Made by a program: the position numbers and the translations under genes
Notes under the pieces: generated by a model
Databases searched by the model: none
Told to the model about the DNA's origin: nothing
What the model saw: only the letters and a program-made list of their open reading frames with translations
NCBI GenBank assembly: GCA_030607835.1
Contig: JAUWJE010000045.1
Span: 1-10,179 of the forward strand
Length of the DNA stretch: 10,179 nucleotides
Source: Candidatus Fermentibacterota bacterium
GTDB taxonomy: Bacteria; Fermentibacterota; Fermentibacteria; Fermentibacterales; JCC-6
Reading direction: 5' to 3'
Shown here: positions 1-7,139 of the stretch, piece by piece
How positions within the stretch are numbered: the stretch's first letter is position 1
Layout: the number at the start of each line of letters is the position of its first letter

Positions 1-420
1 ATGATATATGCAGCGACGACAATACTGAGAATTGTACAGGCTCAATCGATCTCTGAAAACATTCGTGGAGGGTTTGGAATTGCTTTTGTCGGCATGCTTA
101 CTGTCTTTATCGGCCTTGTCTGCCTGTCCTTTTTTCTTCCTGCTCTGGAGAAATGGGTTGAAAATGGTTTTGGCTTAAGAAAAAAGACAGAAAGGTCAGA
201 AAATTCCGGAGGAGAAGCTATCCGACGCCTGTCTGCTCATGAAATTACCGCGGTATCCGCGGCAATTCATGCTCACTTCTGTTTCCTTGATCAGATTGAG
301 AATATGAAACTTACTTGGGAAACTCACGAGAAGCCCTACTCTCCCTGGAGATTAGCCGGCAAAGCAGAACAGCTCCAGAAAACCGGATCGGTGTGGAACA
401 GGAGCCGAGAAGATGCGTGA
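1..420 (+). CDS. Small membrane subunit of Na+-translocating decarboxylase (OadG/MmdD family)
   Basis: The 139-residue product is the small membrane subunit of a biotin-dependent, sodium-pumping decarboxylase. In this family the subunit helps assemble the carboxyltransferase and the membrane beta subunit. One hydrophobic helix is visible at about residues 24-49 (GFGIAFVGMLTVFIGLVCLS). A conserved-looking LSAHEITAVSAAIHAHF segment follows at 78-93, and a C-terminal KPYSPWRLAGKA motif at 111-122 is typical of OadG/delta subunits. The gene overlaps the biotin-carrier start by 8 bases, implying translational coupling. The window begins exactly on an ATG, so no ribosome binding site can be seen and the true start could lie upstream. 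The missing alpha subunit gene is expected just upstream. By gene order the enzyme is more likely a methylmalonyl-CoA (or similar acyl-CoA) decarboxylase than oxaloacetate decarboxylase, but the substrate cannot be read from this subunit. Confidence 0.85.
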   Translation: MIYAATTILRIVQAQSISENIRGGFGIAFVGMLTVFIGLVCLSFFLPALEKWVENGFGLRKKTERSENSGGEAIRRLSAHEITAVSAAIHAHFCFLDQIENMKLTWETHEKPYSPWRLAGKAEQLQKTGSVWNRSREDA

Positions 421-853
421 ATACAAGATAACAATTGACGGAACAACCTATTCAGTGGACATCGGCAGAATTGTCGATGACAAGGTTGATGTTGTTCTTG
501 ATGGAAAAACTTATCAGGTCAGCGTAGAAACCCCGATGCGAAGAGTATCCAAAACACCTGTCATTAAGAGAAAACATGAAATCATGAATGTCGCTGAAGT
601 TCCGGACAGAACCTCAGCACCCGGATCAGTTCTGCCGGGGGGAGATGTTCTTGCACCGCTTCCTGGATTGATACTGAAACTTCTTGTCAAAGAAGAAGAT
701 AAAGTTTCCGCAGGGCAGCCCGTTGCCATCATGGAAGCCATGAAAATGGAGAATGAGATAGAGTCTCCCATAACAGGAACCGTTCAGGAAATAGTTGTTT
801 CTGAAGGGGATACTATTCTGGAAAACGCCATTATCATGAAAATCGGGAGCTGA
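413..853 (+). CDS. Biotin carboxyl carrier subunit of the decarboxylase (MmdC/BCCP-like)
   Basis: The 146-residue free-standing biotinyl carrier shuttles the carboxyl group from the alpha subunit to the membrane beta subunit. The C-terminal biotinyl-lipoyl domain spans about 74-146 (starting GGDVLAPLPGLILK). It contains the biotinylation motif EAMKM at 108-112, with the acceptor Lys111 exactly 35 residues from the C-terminus as is usual for biotin domains. The N-terminal 40 residues contain two similar strands (TIDGTTYSV and VLDGKTYQV), as in related decarboxylase carriers, joined by a charged linker at about 41-72. AGGAG at 400-404 sits 8 bases before the ATG, so the overlapping start is well supported. 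A separate carrier, not fused to an alpha subunit, is the arrangement of methylmalonyl-CoA decarboxylase and argues against Klebsiella-type OadA. Confidence 0.93.
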   Translation: MREYKITIDGTTYSVDIGRIVDDKVDVVLDGKTYQVSVETPMRRVSKTPVIKRKHEIMNVAEVPDRTSAPGSVLPGGDVLAPLPGLILKLLVKEEDKVSAGQPVAIMEAMKMENEIESPITGTVQEIVVSEGDTILENAIIMKIGS

Positions 854-856
854 CGA

Positions 857-2065
857 ATGCCCTTTTCTTCAAGGCTTGTCATGTGGATTACAGGTTGTCT
901 TCAGGGTGACGGTCAGCGACTTGATCTGCTTTCATATCTCGATGATACGGGTTTCGGAAGAGCGGAGATCGGGAATATAGTAATGATCGCCATAGGCCTT
1001 TTGATGATTTATCTTGCCATCAAGAAGGACTACGAGCCGCTGCTGCTGGTTCCCATTGGATTCGGAATCATCGCGGGTAACATTCCCTACAATCCTGAAC
1101 TTATGCCGATCGGTTACCAGGATGTTCTTGGAGGCCAGCACTCGGTGTTCAGTCTTTTCTATCTGGGCGTGAAAAGCGGTCTCTTTCCACCATTGATCTT
1201 TCTTGGAATAGGTGCGATGACTGATTTCAGTGCCCTTCTCTCCAATCCTAAACTGCTCCTTCTTGGAGCGGCTGCACAGATAGGAATATTCATCACACTG
1301 ATTGGGTCTCTTCTGCTGGGCTTTAATCTGCAGGAAGCCGCATCGATCGGAATTATTGGAGGCGCAGACGGTCCAACCGCGATTTTCGTCGCGAGCCAGA
1401 TGTCACCCACTTTACTCGGGGCAATAGCGATTGCCGCATATTCCTATATGGGGCTGGTGCCTGTAATACAACCCCCAATAATGCGCCTTCTGACAACTGA
1501 TGAAGAACGCAGGCGCAAAATGAAGCCTGTGCGACATGTTTCAAAAACGGAGAAGATACTTTTCCCGATCATAGCTTTCCTGATAACTTCCTTTATCGCG
1601 CCGGGTGCCATCGCTCTGCTTGGAATGCTGTTCTTCGGGAATCTGTTAAAAGAGAGCGGAGTCACAGACAGGCTTGCGAGAAGCGCTCAGGGTTCACTTA
1701 ACAACATTGTAGTCATTCTGCTTGGGTTTGCCGTCGGCACCAGCACACAGGCGATGTACTTCCTTACCTTCGATTCTCTTAAGATATTTGTACTCGGAGC
1801 CATCAGTTTCGCGATTGCGACTGCAGGAGGGGTGCTCTTTGCGAAGTTCATGAATCTTTTCCTGAAGGGTGACAATAAGATCAACCCCCTTATAGGTGCG
1901 GCGGGAGTGTCCGCGGTTCCGGATTCCGCAAGGGTTGTCGAAATAGAGGGTCGGAAGTATGACCCAAAGAACCATCTTCTGATGCACGCAATGGCACCTA
2001 ACGTTGCTGGAGTTATTGGAAGCGCGATAGCAGCCGGTGTGCTTCTCAGTATTGTGCCGCATTAA
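857..2065 (+). CDS. Na+-translocating decarboxylase beta subunit (OadB/MmdB family)
   Basis: The 402-residue polytopic membrane protein decarboxylates carboxybiotin and exports Na+. Hydrophobic segments cover most of the length from about residue 40 to the end. Family signatures are clear: GGADGPTAIF at 168-177, whose Asp171 matches the Na+-binding aspartate of this family; YSYMGLVPVIQPPIMRLLTT at 195-214; GTSTQAMYF at 294-302; and the C-terminal HAMAPNVAGVIGSAIAAG at 377-394. The length is close to that of known MmdB and shorter than Klebsiella OadB. GGGAG at 845-849 precedes the ATG by 7 bases, and the gene starts 3 bases after the carrier stop. Together with the two preceding genes it forms the membrane half of the complex, coupling decarboxylation to a sodium gradient. 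Assignment to the family is very secure, but the substrate is inferred only from gene order. Confidence 0.95.
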   Translation: MPFSSRLVMWITGCLQGDGQRLDLLSYLDDTGFGRAEIGNIVMIAIGLLMIYLAIKKDYEPLLLVPIGFGIIAGNIPYNPELMPIGYQDVLGGQHSVFSLFYLGVKSGLFPPLIFLGIGAMTDFSALLSNPKLLLLGAAAQIGIFITLIGSLLLGFNLQEAASIGIIGGADGPTAIFVASQMSPTLLGAIAIAAYSYMGLVPVIQPPIMRLLTTDEERRRKMKPVRHVSKTEKILFPIIAFLITSFIAPGAIALLGMLFFGNLLKESGVTDRLARSAQGSLNNIVVILLGFAVGTSTQAMYFLTFDSLKIFVLGAISFAIATAGGVLFAKFMNLFLKGDNKINPLIGAAGVSAVPDSARVVEIEGRKYDPKNHLLMHAMAPNVAGVIGSAIAAGVLLSIVPH

Positions 2066-2078
2066 GAGAGGAATAAAT

Positions 2079-3047
2079 ATGCCAGGACCTCGCAGATACG
2101 ATTACCTTGTAACAGGTGGAGCAGGATTCATAGGCTCACATCTTTGTGAATTCCTGTTGTCGAAGGGAAACAGTGTTCTGGTTCTGGACGATCTGTCAAC
2201 GGGAAGCCTCTCAAATCTTGATGGATGTTCAGAAAACCCGTCATTCAGATTCATTGTAGGATCCGTTCTTGAAGAATCACTTACTCGCGGACTGGTACAC
2301 CAGTGCAGTAAGGTCATACATCTGGCGGCTGCTGTTGGCGTGGAAAACATTATACAACGACCGGTTGAAACGATTGAGACGAATGTAAGGGGGACAGAAA
2401 ATATTTTATTGGCTGCAAGTGGAGACGGTACGCCAGTCTTCATCGCGTCAACTTCCGAAGTATACGGAAAGAGTGAAAATGTGCCATTTCGTGAAGATGG
2501 TGACATAGTCCTCGGCGCAACCAGCAGAAGCAGGTGGAGTTACGCCTGTTCAAAAGCGATAGACGAATTCCTCGCTCTGGCCTACTGGAAGGACAAGGGG
2601 CTTCCCATAATCATCGGAAGACTTTTCAATACGGTCGGTCCCCGTCAGTCCGGAAGGTACGGAATGGTGCTTCCGAGGTTCATTGAGCAAGCTCTTTCCC
2701 GGAAGCCGATTACAGTTTTCGGCGATGGAGAACAGACGAGAAGCTTCAGCCTGGTTTACGAAGTTGTCGATGCAATATTCGCGCTTGTGGAAAATCCTGA
2801 GGCTATCGGCAGAGTAGTTAATATCGGTTCAACACAGGAGATCTCAATTGGTGATCTTGCGAAAAAAGTAAGAGAAATAACCGATTCTAATTCGGAGATC
2901 CGGTTTATCTCATACGAAGAAGCATATCCTGATGACTTCGAGGATATGAGGCGAAGGGCACCGGATGTTTCCCTTCTGCAGTCTTTAACCGGATCCTTCC
3001 CGAAGGCCGACATAGAAGCAATCATCAGAAATATCCTTAAAAAATAG
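2079..3047 (+). CDS. NAD-dependent epimerase/dehydratase (extended SDR; UDP-glucuronate decarboxylase-like)
   Basis: The 322-residue extended short-chain dehydrogenase probably acts on a nucleotide sugar in the cytoplasm. A Rossmann NAD-binding motif TGGAGFIGSH is at residues 12-21 and an acidic DDLSTG at 37-42. The catalytic STSEVYG is at 124-130, the Y155-ACS-K159 catalytic pair follows, and the substrate-binding region runs GRLFNTVGPRQSGRYGMVLPRF (split at 180-201) into FGDGEQTRSF at 214-223. The Glu in SEVYG is the feature seen in UDP-glucuronate decarboxylase and ArnA-type enzymes, which favours decarboxylase-like chemistry, although a UDP-glucose 4-epimerase or 4,6-dehydratase cannot be excluded. 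The start at 2079 has GAGAGGAA at 2066-2073 just upstream; an in-frame start at 2037 would lie inside the previous gene and lacks a site. The gene begins 13 bases after the decarboxylase beta subunit, so it is probably co-transcribed. Confidence 0.9.
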   Translation: MPGPRRYDYLVTGGAGFIGSHLCEFLLSKGNSVLVLDDLSTGSLSNLDGCSENPSFRFIVGSVLEESLTRGLVHQCSKVIHLAAAVGVENIIQRPVETIETNVRGTENILLAASGDGTPVFIASTSEVYGKSENVPFREDGDIVLGATSRSRWSYACSKAIDEFLALAYWKDKGLPIIIGRLFNTVGPRQSGRYGMVLPRFIEQALSRKPITVFGDGEQTRSFSLVYEVVDAIFALVENPEAIGRVVNIGSTQEISIGDLAKKVREITDSNSEIRFISYEEAYPDDFEDMRRRAPDVSLLQSLTGSFPKADIEAIIRNILKK

Positions 3048-3062
3048 TGACAGGCACTATTT
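3042..3062. repeat. Perfect inverted repeat (hairpin) spanning the SDR stop codon
   Basis: AAATAGTG (3042-3049) and CACTATTT (3055-3062) are perfect 8-base complements around a 5-base loop ACAGG. The left arm contains the TAG stop of the epimerase gene. It could act as a weak intergenic terminator or RNA-processing site, or be a copy of a dispersed REP-like palindrome. The short run of T at the 3' arm is not long enough for a convincing intrinsic terminator. Confidence 0.6.
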
Positions 3063-3079
3063 ATCTGAAACAAAGCGAT

Positions 3080-3859
3080 ATGTATTTAAAAATTACCGGC
3101 AGCTCAAACAATCGATTGAAAATATCAAGAAGTCTGCACTCCAGATCATACATAATGAAACATGAAGCTTTTCTTATGGAAGGTTCAAGGTTCGTTACCG
3201 ATTATCTCAAGAATAACGAACCGAAATGGATCATCCTCTCAGCAGAAGCCACTCCTGCCTCCAGAGCTGTCGCAAATAATGCATCTGAAGCAGGTTTTGA
3301 TGTTCTGGAAATCACAGCGAAACTCTTTTCGGAAATATCAGACACAACTCACTCCCAGGGAATTATCGCTGTCTGCAAATTACCTGAGATTAAAGAGAGC
3401 GAATTTAAACCGGAAGGTACTTTTCTTCTGCTGGACAGGATATCCGATCCTGGGAATACAGGTACAATTATTCGATCAGCTGCTGCATTCGGCTGCAGCA
3501 GTGTGATATTGGGCGAAGGCTGCTGTTTTCCCTTCTTGCCAAAAGTCAATCGCGCATCGGCTGGATCCAATGTGAAAGTACCACTTCTTTATGACATCGA
3601 TCTTCCGTCATTCATGCTGCAGAACTCCGATAACTGCACGTTTATAGGAGCTGACGCTTCCGGAGGCCCTATAGAGCAAATCAAAGCCTCAACTGGAAGC
3701 ACTGGCATAGTAATCGGCTCGGAAGCTCACGGAATCTCGGAAAAAGTTCGTGATCGTCTGGACGCCACTGTCAGCATACCAATGAAAGAAGGAGTTGAGT
3801 CCCTCAACGCAGCTGTATCTGCTTCTATCCTGCTATATGTTGCAGGGAGTCAAAACTGA
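3080..3859 (+). CDS. SpoU/TrmH-family RNA 2'-O-methyltransferase
   Basis: The 259-residue SPOUT-class enzyme probably transfers methyl from S-adenosylmethionine to a ribose 2'-OH of rRNA or tRNA. The N-terminal substrate-binding region ITGSSNNRLKISRSL and EAFLMEGSRFV (about 5-39) matches the family's usual opening. All three SpoU knot motifs are present: motif 1 DRISDPGNTGTIIRSA at 119-134 (Asn126, Arg132), motif 2 IVIGSEAHGIS at 210-220 (Glu215), and motif 3 IPMKEGVESLNAAVSASI at 233-250. I chose ATG 3080 because family similarity begins there. A GTG at 3047 would add 11 residues, but it lies in the hairpin over the previous stop and has no ribosome site; the 3080 start also has only a weak one. 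The exact target (for example 23S G2251, as for RlmB) cannot be told. The gene ends the five-gene run, 11 bases before a convergent gene. Confidence 0.9.
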   Translation: MYLKITGSSNNRLKISRSLHSRSYIMKHEAFLMEGSRFVTDYLKNNEPKWIILSAEATPASRAVANNASEAGFDVLEITAKLFSEISDTTHSQGIIAVCKLPEIKESEFKPEGTFLLLDRISDPGNTGTIIRSAAAFGCSSVILGEGCCFPFLPKVNRASAGSNVKVPLLYDIDLPSFMLQNSDNCTFIGADASGGPIEQIKASTGSTGIVIGSEAHGISEKVRDRLDATVSIPMKEGVESLNAAVSASILLYVAGSQN

Positions 3860-3870
3860 TATTTAACTGA

Positions 3871-5001
3871 TTACATGTCGCTTTTATTAGTGGGTGGCAC
3901 TCTATGATCTATGATGTGAAGCAAAGGGTAAAATTCCGGATCTTTCGGGGTCGCCATGATCCCGCCTGGTGATATATCGAATCTCCAGTTGTAAGCATCT
4001 TCTCTGTCAGGCAGACCAGCAGTATACAGAAGATTACCTGCTGTATCGAAAATATCGAACGTTGGCGAAAGCTCCGCTCCCCTCTGCACCCATAAATTGT
4101 TCAGACCGTCAACTCCCATACACCGTATCATAGGGCGGTTCGGCAGCGGTTCCCAAACCATTGTCATATTAGTTCCCTGACTGTAAGTCAGCTCGACAAG
4201 CAGCTTCTCTTCCTCGATTTCCTGAGGAGATTTCGGGACTTCAGCATATGGAAGGTATAGAGTATCTGCAATCGAGCCATCAAATCGATAGCAGTAGATA
4301 ACAGGCATATCGGTGGGGGAGGGCGCCACGTAGACTCTATCCTCTCCGGCGGCGACTGTTGCTGAAAAGAGATCCATCTTCATAACATTATTGGGAATGT
4401 CATTCGGATTGAGCAGATACTCCTGCTGAAAATAGACTGTTTCAATAGTATCGGGGGTGGTTCCATTCCATAGAGCAATACTCTTAATCACATGCAGCTC
4501 TCCGGTTTCAAGAAAGTCCAGCTCGCTCCGGATTCCAACAATATTTTCAGTACCCACAGAAATCATGCTCATTGGAACACTGCCCCCGAGATGAATTGAA
4601 CTAATGAAATTTCCTTCGGAATCGTATCTATACCAGAAGGGTTGATCCTTTACGCAGATGGTGCCGTTTCCAAGAATTTCAAACAAAGCTGGAATCTGCA
4701 TTTCACCGGGACCGGAACCCGGTCCACCGATTCGCTTGATGAATTCACCCGCCTGGGAATAGACAAATATGCAGCAATTAAGATTGTCCAGAACCAGGAT
4801 TCTTCCATCCGGCGCATGATCGAAGTCGCTTATGGAGCCGAAAACGTAGTTGCTGTCACCCGTTTCGATTCCTATGGAACTCGCAATATACAGAGTATCA
4901 ATGGACACATTACGGGAATCCCGATCATCACATTCATCACCGCAGGAAAGGCAGAGGAAAATCGATATCATCATTAAACCTGCATACTTACGAAAATTCA
5001 T
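3871..5001 (-). CDS. Predicted lipoprotein, 6-bladed beta-propeller family
   Basis: The 376-residue predicted exported lipoprotein has an N-terminus MNFRKYAGLMMISIFLCLSC that is a positive, hydrophobic signal ending at Cys20, a plausible though non-canonical lipobox. Strand-rich repeats with the pattern FDHAPDGRILVLDNLNCCI / VYSQAGEFIKR follow at 60-90. The signature IGGPGSGPGEM at 91-101 is characteristic of the '6-bladed beta-propeller' family common in Bacteroidetes-like bacteria, and similar DSEGNFISSI blade strands come later. A GGGGAA site lies at 5010-5005 before the ATG. Members are periplasmic or surface proteins of mostly unknown ligand, so no specific function is proposed. It converges on the RNA methyltransferase with only 11 bases between the stops and no visible terminator. 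An apparent plus-strand frame inside it is a shadow. Confidence 0.82.
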   Translation of the reverse strand: MNFRKYAGLMMISIFLCLSCGDECDDRDSRNVSIDTLYIASSIGIETGDSNYVFGSISDFDHAPDGRILVLDNLNCCIFVYSQAGEFIKRIGGPGSGPGEMQIPALFEILGNGTICVKDQPFWYRYDSEGNFISSIHLGGSVPMSMISVGTENIVGIRSELDFLETGELHVIKSIALWNGTTPDTIETVYFQQEYLLNPNDIPNNVMKMDLFSATVAAGEDRVYVAPSPTDMPVIYCYRFDGSIADTLYLPYAEVPKSPQEIEEEKLLVELTYSQGTNMTMVWEPLPNRPMIRCMGVDGLNNLWVQRGAELSPTFDIFDTAGNLLYTAGLPDREDAYNWRFDISPGGIMATPKDPEFYPLLHIIDHRVPPTNKSDM

Positions 5002-5053
5002 ATCTTCCCCAATCCAATGTTATTCTGATTCTATTAGAAGCGCGGTTCATCTA

Positions 5054-5082
5054 TTAATAATTTGTGGTATATCTGCAGTAAA
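5054..5082 (-). promoter_or_regulatory. Candidate promoter for the propeller lipoprotein
   Basis: Read on the minus strand, TTTACT (5082-5077) and TATTAA (5059-5054) are 17 bases apart and each matches 4 of 6 sigma-70 positions. They lie in an AT-rich stretch about 55 bases before the ATG. This is weak evidence, and other registers in the same stretch are possible. Confidence 0.25.
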
Positions 5083-5121
5083 CACCTTTTAACAAAACTG
5101 AAACGACTGGTTAGCATCTTA

Positions 5122-5141
5122 CCGGATGAACCTGCATCCGG
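5122..5141. repeat. Perfect GC-rich hairpin in the gene-poor region
   Basis: CCGGATG (5122-5128) and CATCCGG (5135-5141) are exact complements around a 6-base loop AACCTG. Neither strand shows a following T run, so it is not a standard intrinsic terminator. It lies between the start of the propeller lipoprotein and the orphan coding fragment at 5160-5360. Its role is unknown. Confidence 0.5.
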
Positions 5142-5159
5142 ACTATTGCCCCATTCTAG

Positions 5160-5360
5160 TTGCGTGGTTGTCGTGGTAGATGTATTGTCGCTTCAGGCAG
5201 GACTATAGTTATCATCAGGGATGATATCCGGGAGTACAGGTCGAAAATTAACGAGAGGCCAAAGGCGGCACTCACTCATCTTGTCAGGAAATTGATCGAT
5301 TACATCGAGTCAGCAGAGTACGTCGAACTGGCACGGGTGTTGAATGCAGATGTGCATTGA
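5160..5360 (+). pseudogene. Possible orphan or decayed coding fragment, function unknown
   Basis: An open frame of 66 codons has a TTG as its only early start and no ribosome binding site. From about residue 16 it reads like real protein (TIVIIRDDIREYRSKINERP, then ALTHLVRKLIDYIESAEYVELARVLNADVH), with a charged helical composition and many G/C third positions. No family was recognised. It may be the 3' remnant of a gene whose 5' part is lost, or chance. It stands alone on the plus strand between two minus-strand genes, with a hairpin just upstream. Confidence is low. Confidence 0.25.
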
Positions 5361-5385
5361 TTGAGAGAATCTAATAAAATGCAGC

Positions 5386-5703
5386 CTAATGCTTCTTCTT
5401 ACCAGAGGATTTTGTCCGGGTCGAGTATGTGTGTATCGGGGACTCGGAAGAATCATCATTATGGCATGTGACAAGATGCCCGATCCGGAATTGAGCAATC
5501 GCTGTGTGATTCACCCAGTATTTTTTCCAGTGGAAAGACTGTGGGGATGGGTGACTTTCGGGTTGACTGGGCTCCAGAGTGGGCAACAGCACAGAAGATA
5601 CCCTGTTGATATCGAATGTAGTTGTGGGGGGCTTGGTGATCAGCGGTTGCTGGGCAAGAACAGAAAAGGCGAATATGAAGAGCAGCAGCAGAACAGGTTT
5701 CAT
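5386..5703 (-). CDS. Short putative secreted protein, unrecognised; possibly a frameshifted or decayed gene
   Basis: The 105-residue frame has a textbook start. GGAGGA (5715-5710) is 6 bases before the ATG, and a signal peptide MKPVLLLLFIFAFSVLAQQ has likely cleavage after Ala17. A candidate promoter with TTGACA lies upstream. After about residue 20 the protein becomes rich in Pro, Ser, Thr and His, with no recognised domain, ending in a basic TKSSGKKKH tail. In another minus-strand frame, the last stretch before the end reads VPDTHILDPDKILW and then stops, which resembles the end of a normal protein. I therefore suspect that an exported protein gene was disrupted by a frameshift or internal deletion, but a genuine short secreted protein is possible. 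An overlapping 122-codon plus-strand frame lacks any start signal and is rejected. Confidence 0.4.
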   Translation of the reverse strand: MKPVLLLLFIFAFSVLAQQPLITKPPTTTFDINRVSSVLLPTLEPSQPESHPSPQSFHWKKYWVNHTAIAQFRIGHLVTCHNDDSSESPIHTYSTRTKSSGKKKH

Positions 5704-5750
5704 TGGTGTTCCTCCAAGTGTTTAATAGAACGCCACTTCAAACGCTCACT

Positions 5751-5779
5751 AAATTAAACACCTTGAAAGTACATGTCAA
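5751..5779 (-). promoter_or_regulatory. Candidate sigma-70 promoter for the short secreted protein
   Basis: On the minus strand a perfect TTGACA (5779-5774) is followed after 17 bases by TAATTT (5756-5751), or after 15 bases by TTTAAT (5758-5753, 5 of 6 matches). The -10 lies about 48 bases before the ATG at 5703, giving a short leader with a strong ribosome site. Confidence 0.45.
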
Positions 5780-5942
5780 TGCTTGATCTATAAATGTCAG
5801 CTGGAAGAACATTCCTGAATTGTCAACTCAATTCCGTTGCTGGTTTACATTACTCTGAGAGCTGCAATCGCCTTCAATTCTGGAAACGGTTCAGACTTGC
5901 ACAGAACGAAAAATATCAAAATGTATAGTTCTGCAACTTCGC
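5757..5942. other. Noncoding stretch with no recognised feature beyond the promoter
   Basis: This is the gap between the short secreted gene and the 3' end of the flavoprotein gene. Apart from the promoter elements at 5751-5779, it holds a small perfect inverted repeat, GAATTG (5817-5822) / CAATTC (5829-5834). No terminator was seen downstream of the flavoprotein stop codon. Confidence 0.4.
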
Positions 5943-7010
5943 TCAAGAAAGAAGGAGTTCTGCTTCCTGTGTCAATTCCTGCATCAATTCCCTGACGCTC
6001 AATATCTTGTCTACGCGATAAGCATTTTGACCGCACATCGGGAATCCTTCGTCAAGCTGTCCACGAGACGAGTTCAACAACGCAAGCGCAATGCAGTAGT
6101 TCGCAGTGTCCGCGTCGCATGTCAGCAAGCATTTGTAAAAACAGGCGAATTTCTGCTTCTCGCCCAGGCTCTTCCGGACGAATGGCGTCTTTATCACTCG
6201 AGCGGGGAGTCCTACGGGTGATCGAATTAAAGCTATATCGTCCTCGGTCGCGTCCAGATACGACTGCTTGTATGCGTCTGAGACATCGCACTCGTATGTG
6301 GCTACAAAACGTGTACCCATTTGAACTCCACTTGCGCCCATATTCAGGAATCTGGCAATGTCGGCCCCGGTGTAAATGCCACCCGCTGCTATGACAGGAA
6401 TCGAACGCCCCGCCTGCTGCTCGTAGCGATCGGCGACAACAAGCGTCTCGCGAACCAGTGTTTCAAGATCGGGGGCAGTGCCATCCACCAGTTCTTCGAA
6501 CTTGAAACCAAGGTGGCCGCCAGCCATCGGTCCTTCCACAACCAGAGCGTCCGGGAATCGCGAGTATCTTTTGAACCATGTTCTGCACACAATATCCGCT
6601 GCCCGCCCCGATGAAATGATAGGCACAAGTTTCATTTGAGAATCGCCAGCATATTCAGGCAAACGCAAAGGAAGCCCGGCACCGGAAAAGAGGACATCGA
6701 CATCTTCCTCAACACACGTTTCCACCAAATCGCTGTAATTTGTGAGAGCGACCATAACGTTCACGCCCACGGGCAGTCCCTTCTGCTTCACTTCCCTGAT
6801 CTCGGTTGCCAGGGCCTGTTTGGACCTCTCCTCGAAACGAATGGTCGAAGACATATCTTCACCCAGACCAACACTGGCAATGACACCGAGTCCGCCCATA
6901 AGAGAAACGGCGGATGCCAGTGATGCTTTTGAGACGGACACACCCATGCCGCCTTGAACAATAGGAATTTGAATTGTCAGATCACCGATTGTAAGGCTCG
7001 GTATTTTCAT
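5943..7010 (-). CDS. FMN-dependent nitronate monooxygenase / FabK-like enoyl-ACP reductase family protein
   Basis: The 355-residue TIM-barrel flavoprotein is cytoplasmic and of the NMO/2-nitropropane dioxygenase-FabK superfamily. The phosphate- and FMN-binding features are in order: IVQGGMGVSVS at 17-27, the catalytic-type His in GPMAGGHLGF at 160-169 (His166), PVIAAGGIYTGAD at 205-217, and GASGVQMGTRF at 225-235. The C-terminal part has the cysteine cluster C290-x3-C294-x3-C298, then C306 and C326, seen in a subset from anaerobes. Whether it oxidises nitronates or reduces enoyl thioesters is not decided by these motifs. I chose ATG 7010 because AAAGG (7020-7016) lies 5 bases upstream and homology starts at once (MKIPSLTIGDL). 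In-frame ATGs at 7046 and 7034 have no ribosome site. It is codirectional with the SPFH gene upstream but separated by 271 bases, so it may have its own promoter. Confidence 0.88.
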   Translation of the reverse strand: MKIPSLTIGDLTIQIPIVQGGMGVSVSKASLASAVSLMGGLGVIASVGLGEDMSSTIRFEERSKQALATEIREVKQKGLPVGVNVMVALTNYSDLVETCVEEDVDVLFSGAGLPLRLPEYAGDSQMKLVPIISSGRAADIVCRTWFKRYSRFPDALVVEGPMAGGHLGFKFEELVDGTAPDLETLVRETLVVADRYEQQAGRSIPVIAAGGIYTGADIARFLNMGASGVQMGTRFVATYECDVSDAYKQSYLDATEDDIALIRSPVGLPARVIKTPFVRKSLGEKQKFACFYKCLLTCDADTANYCIALALLNSSRGQLDEGFPMCGQNAYRVDKILSVRELMQELTQEAELLLS

Positions 7011-7139
7011 CTGCACCTTTCTTTCAGTAGTCATATATTGAGACACTCATGCCATTCACACATACATAATGTCATCAGAATGCCCTGCATGGCATATGTA
7101 TCTGGTGGGAATCATTCTCTGCCGCACAATGGTCAGCGG

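Noticed and set aside
249..263. Two CCGCGG palindromes three bases apart
   Set aside because: They lie inside the conserved coding region of the small decarboxylase subunit and are explained by codons for conserved residues.
3047..3079. GTG start giving the methyltransferase 11 extra residues
   Set aside because: No ribosome site, overlaps the previous stop and hairpin, and family similarity starts at ATG 3080.
4642..4977. 111-codon plus-strand open frame
   Set aside because: Lies wholly antisense inside the propeller lipoprotein gene, whose start, signal peptide and family motif are clear; no ribosome site.
5389..5757. 122-codon plus-strand open frame
   Set aside because: Antisense to the short secreted frame, no ribosome site, composition unlike protein, no family recognised.
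6027..6957. Several plus-strand frames of 64-97 codons
   Set aside because: All are antisense shadows of the flavoprotein gene.
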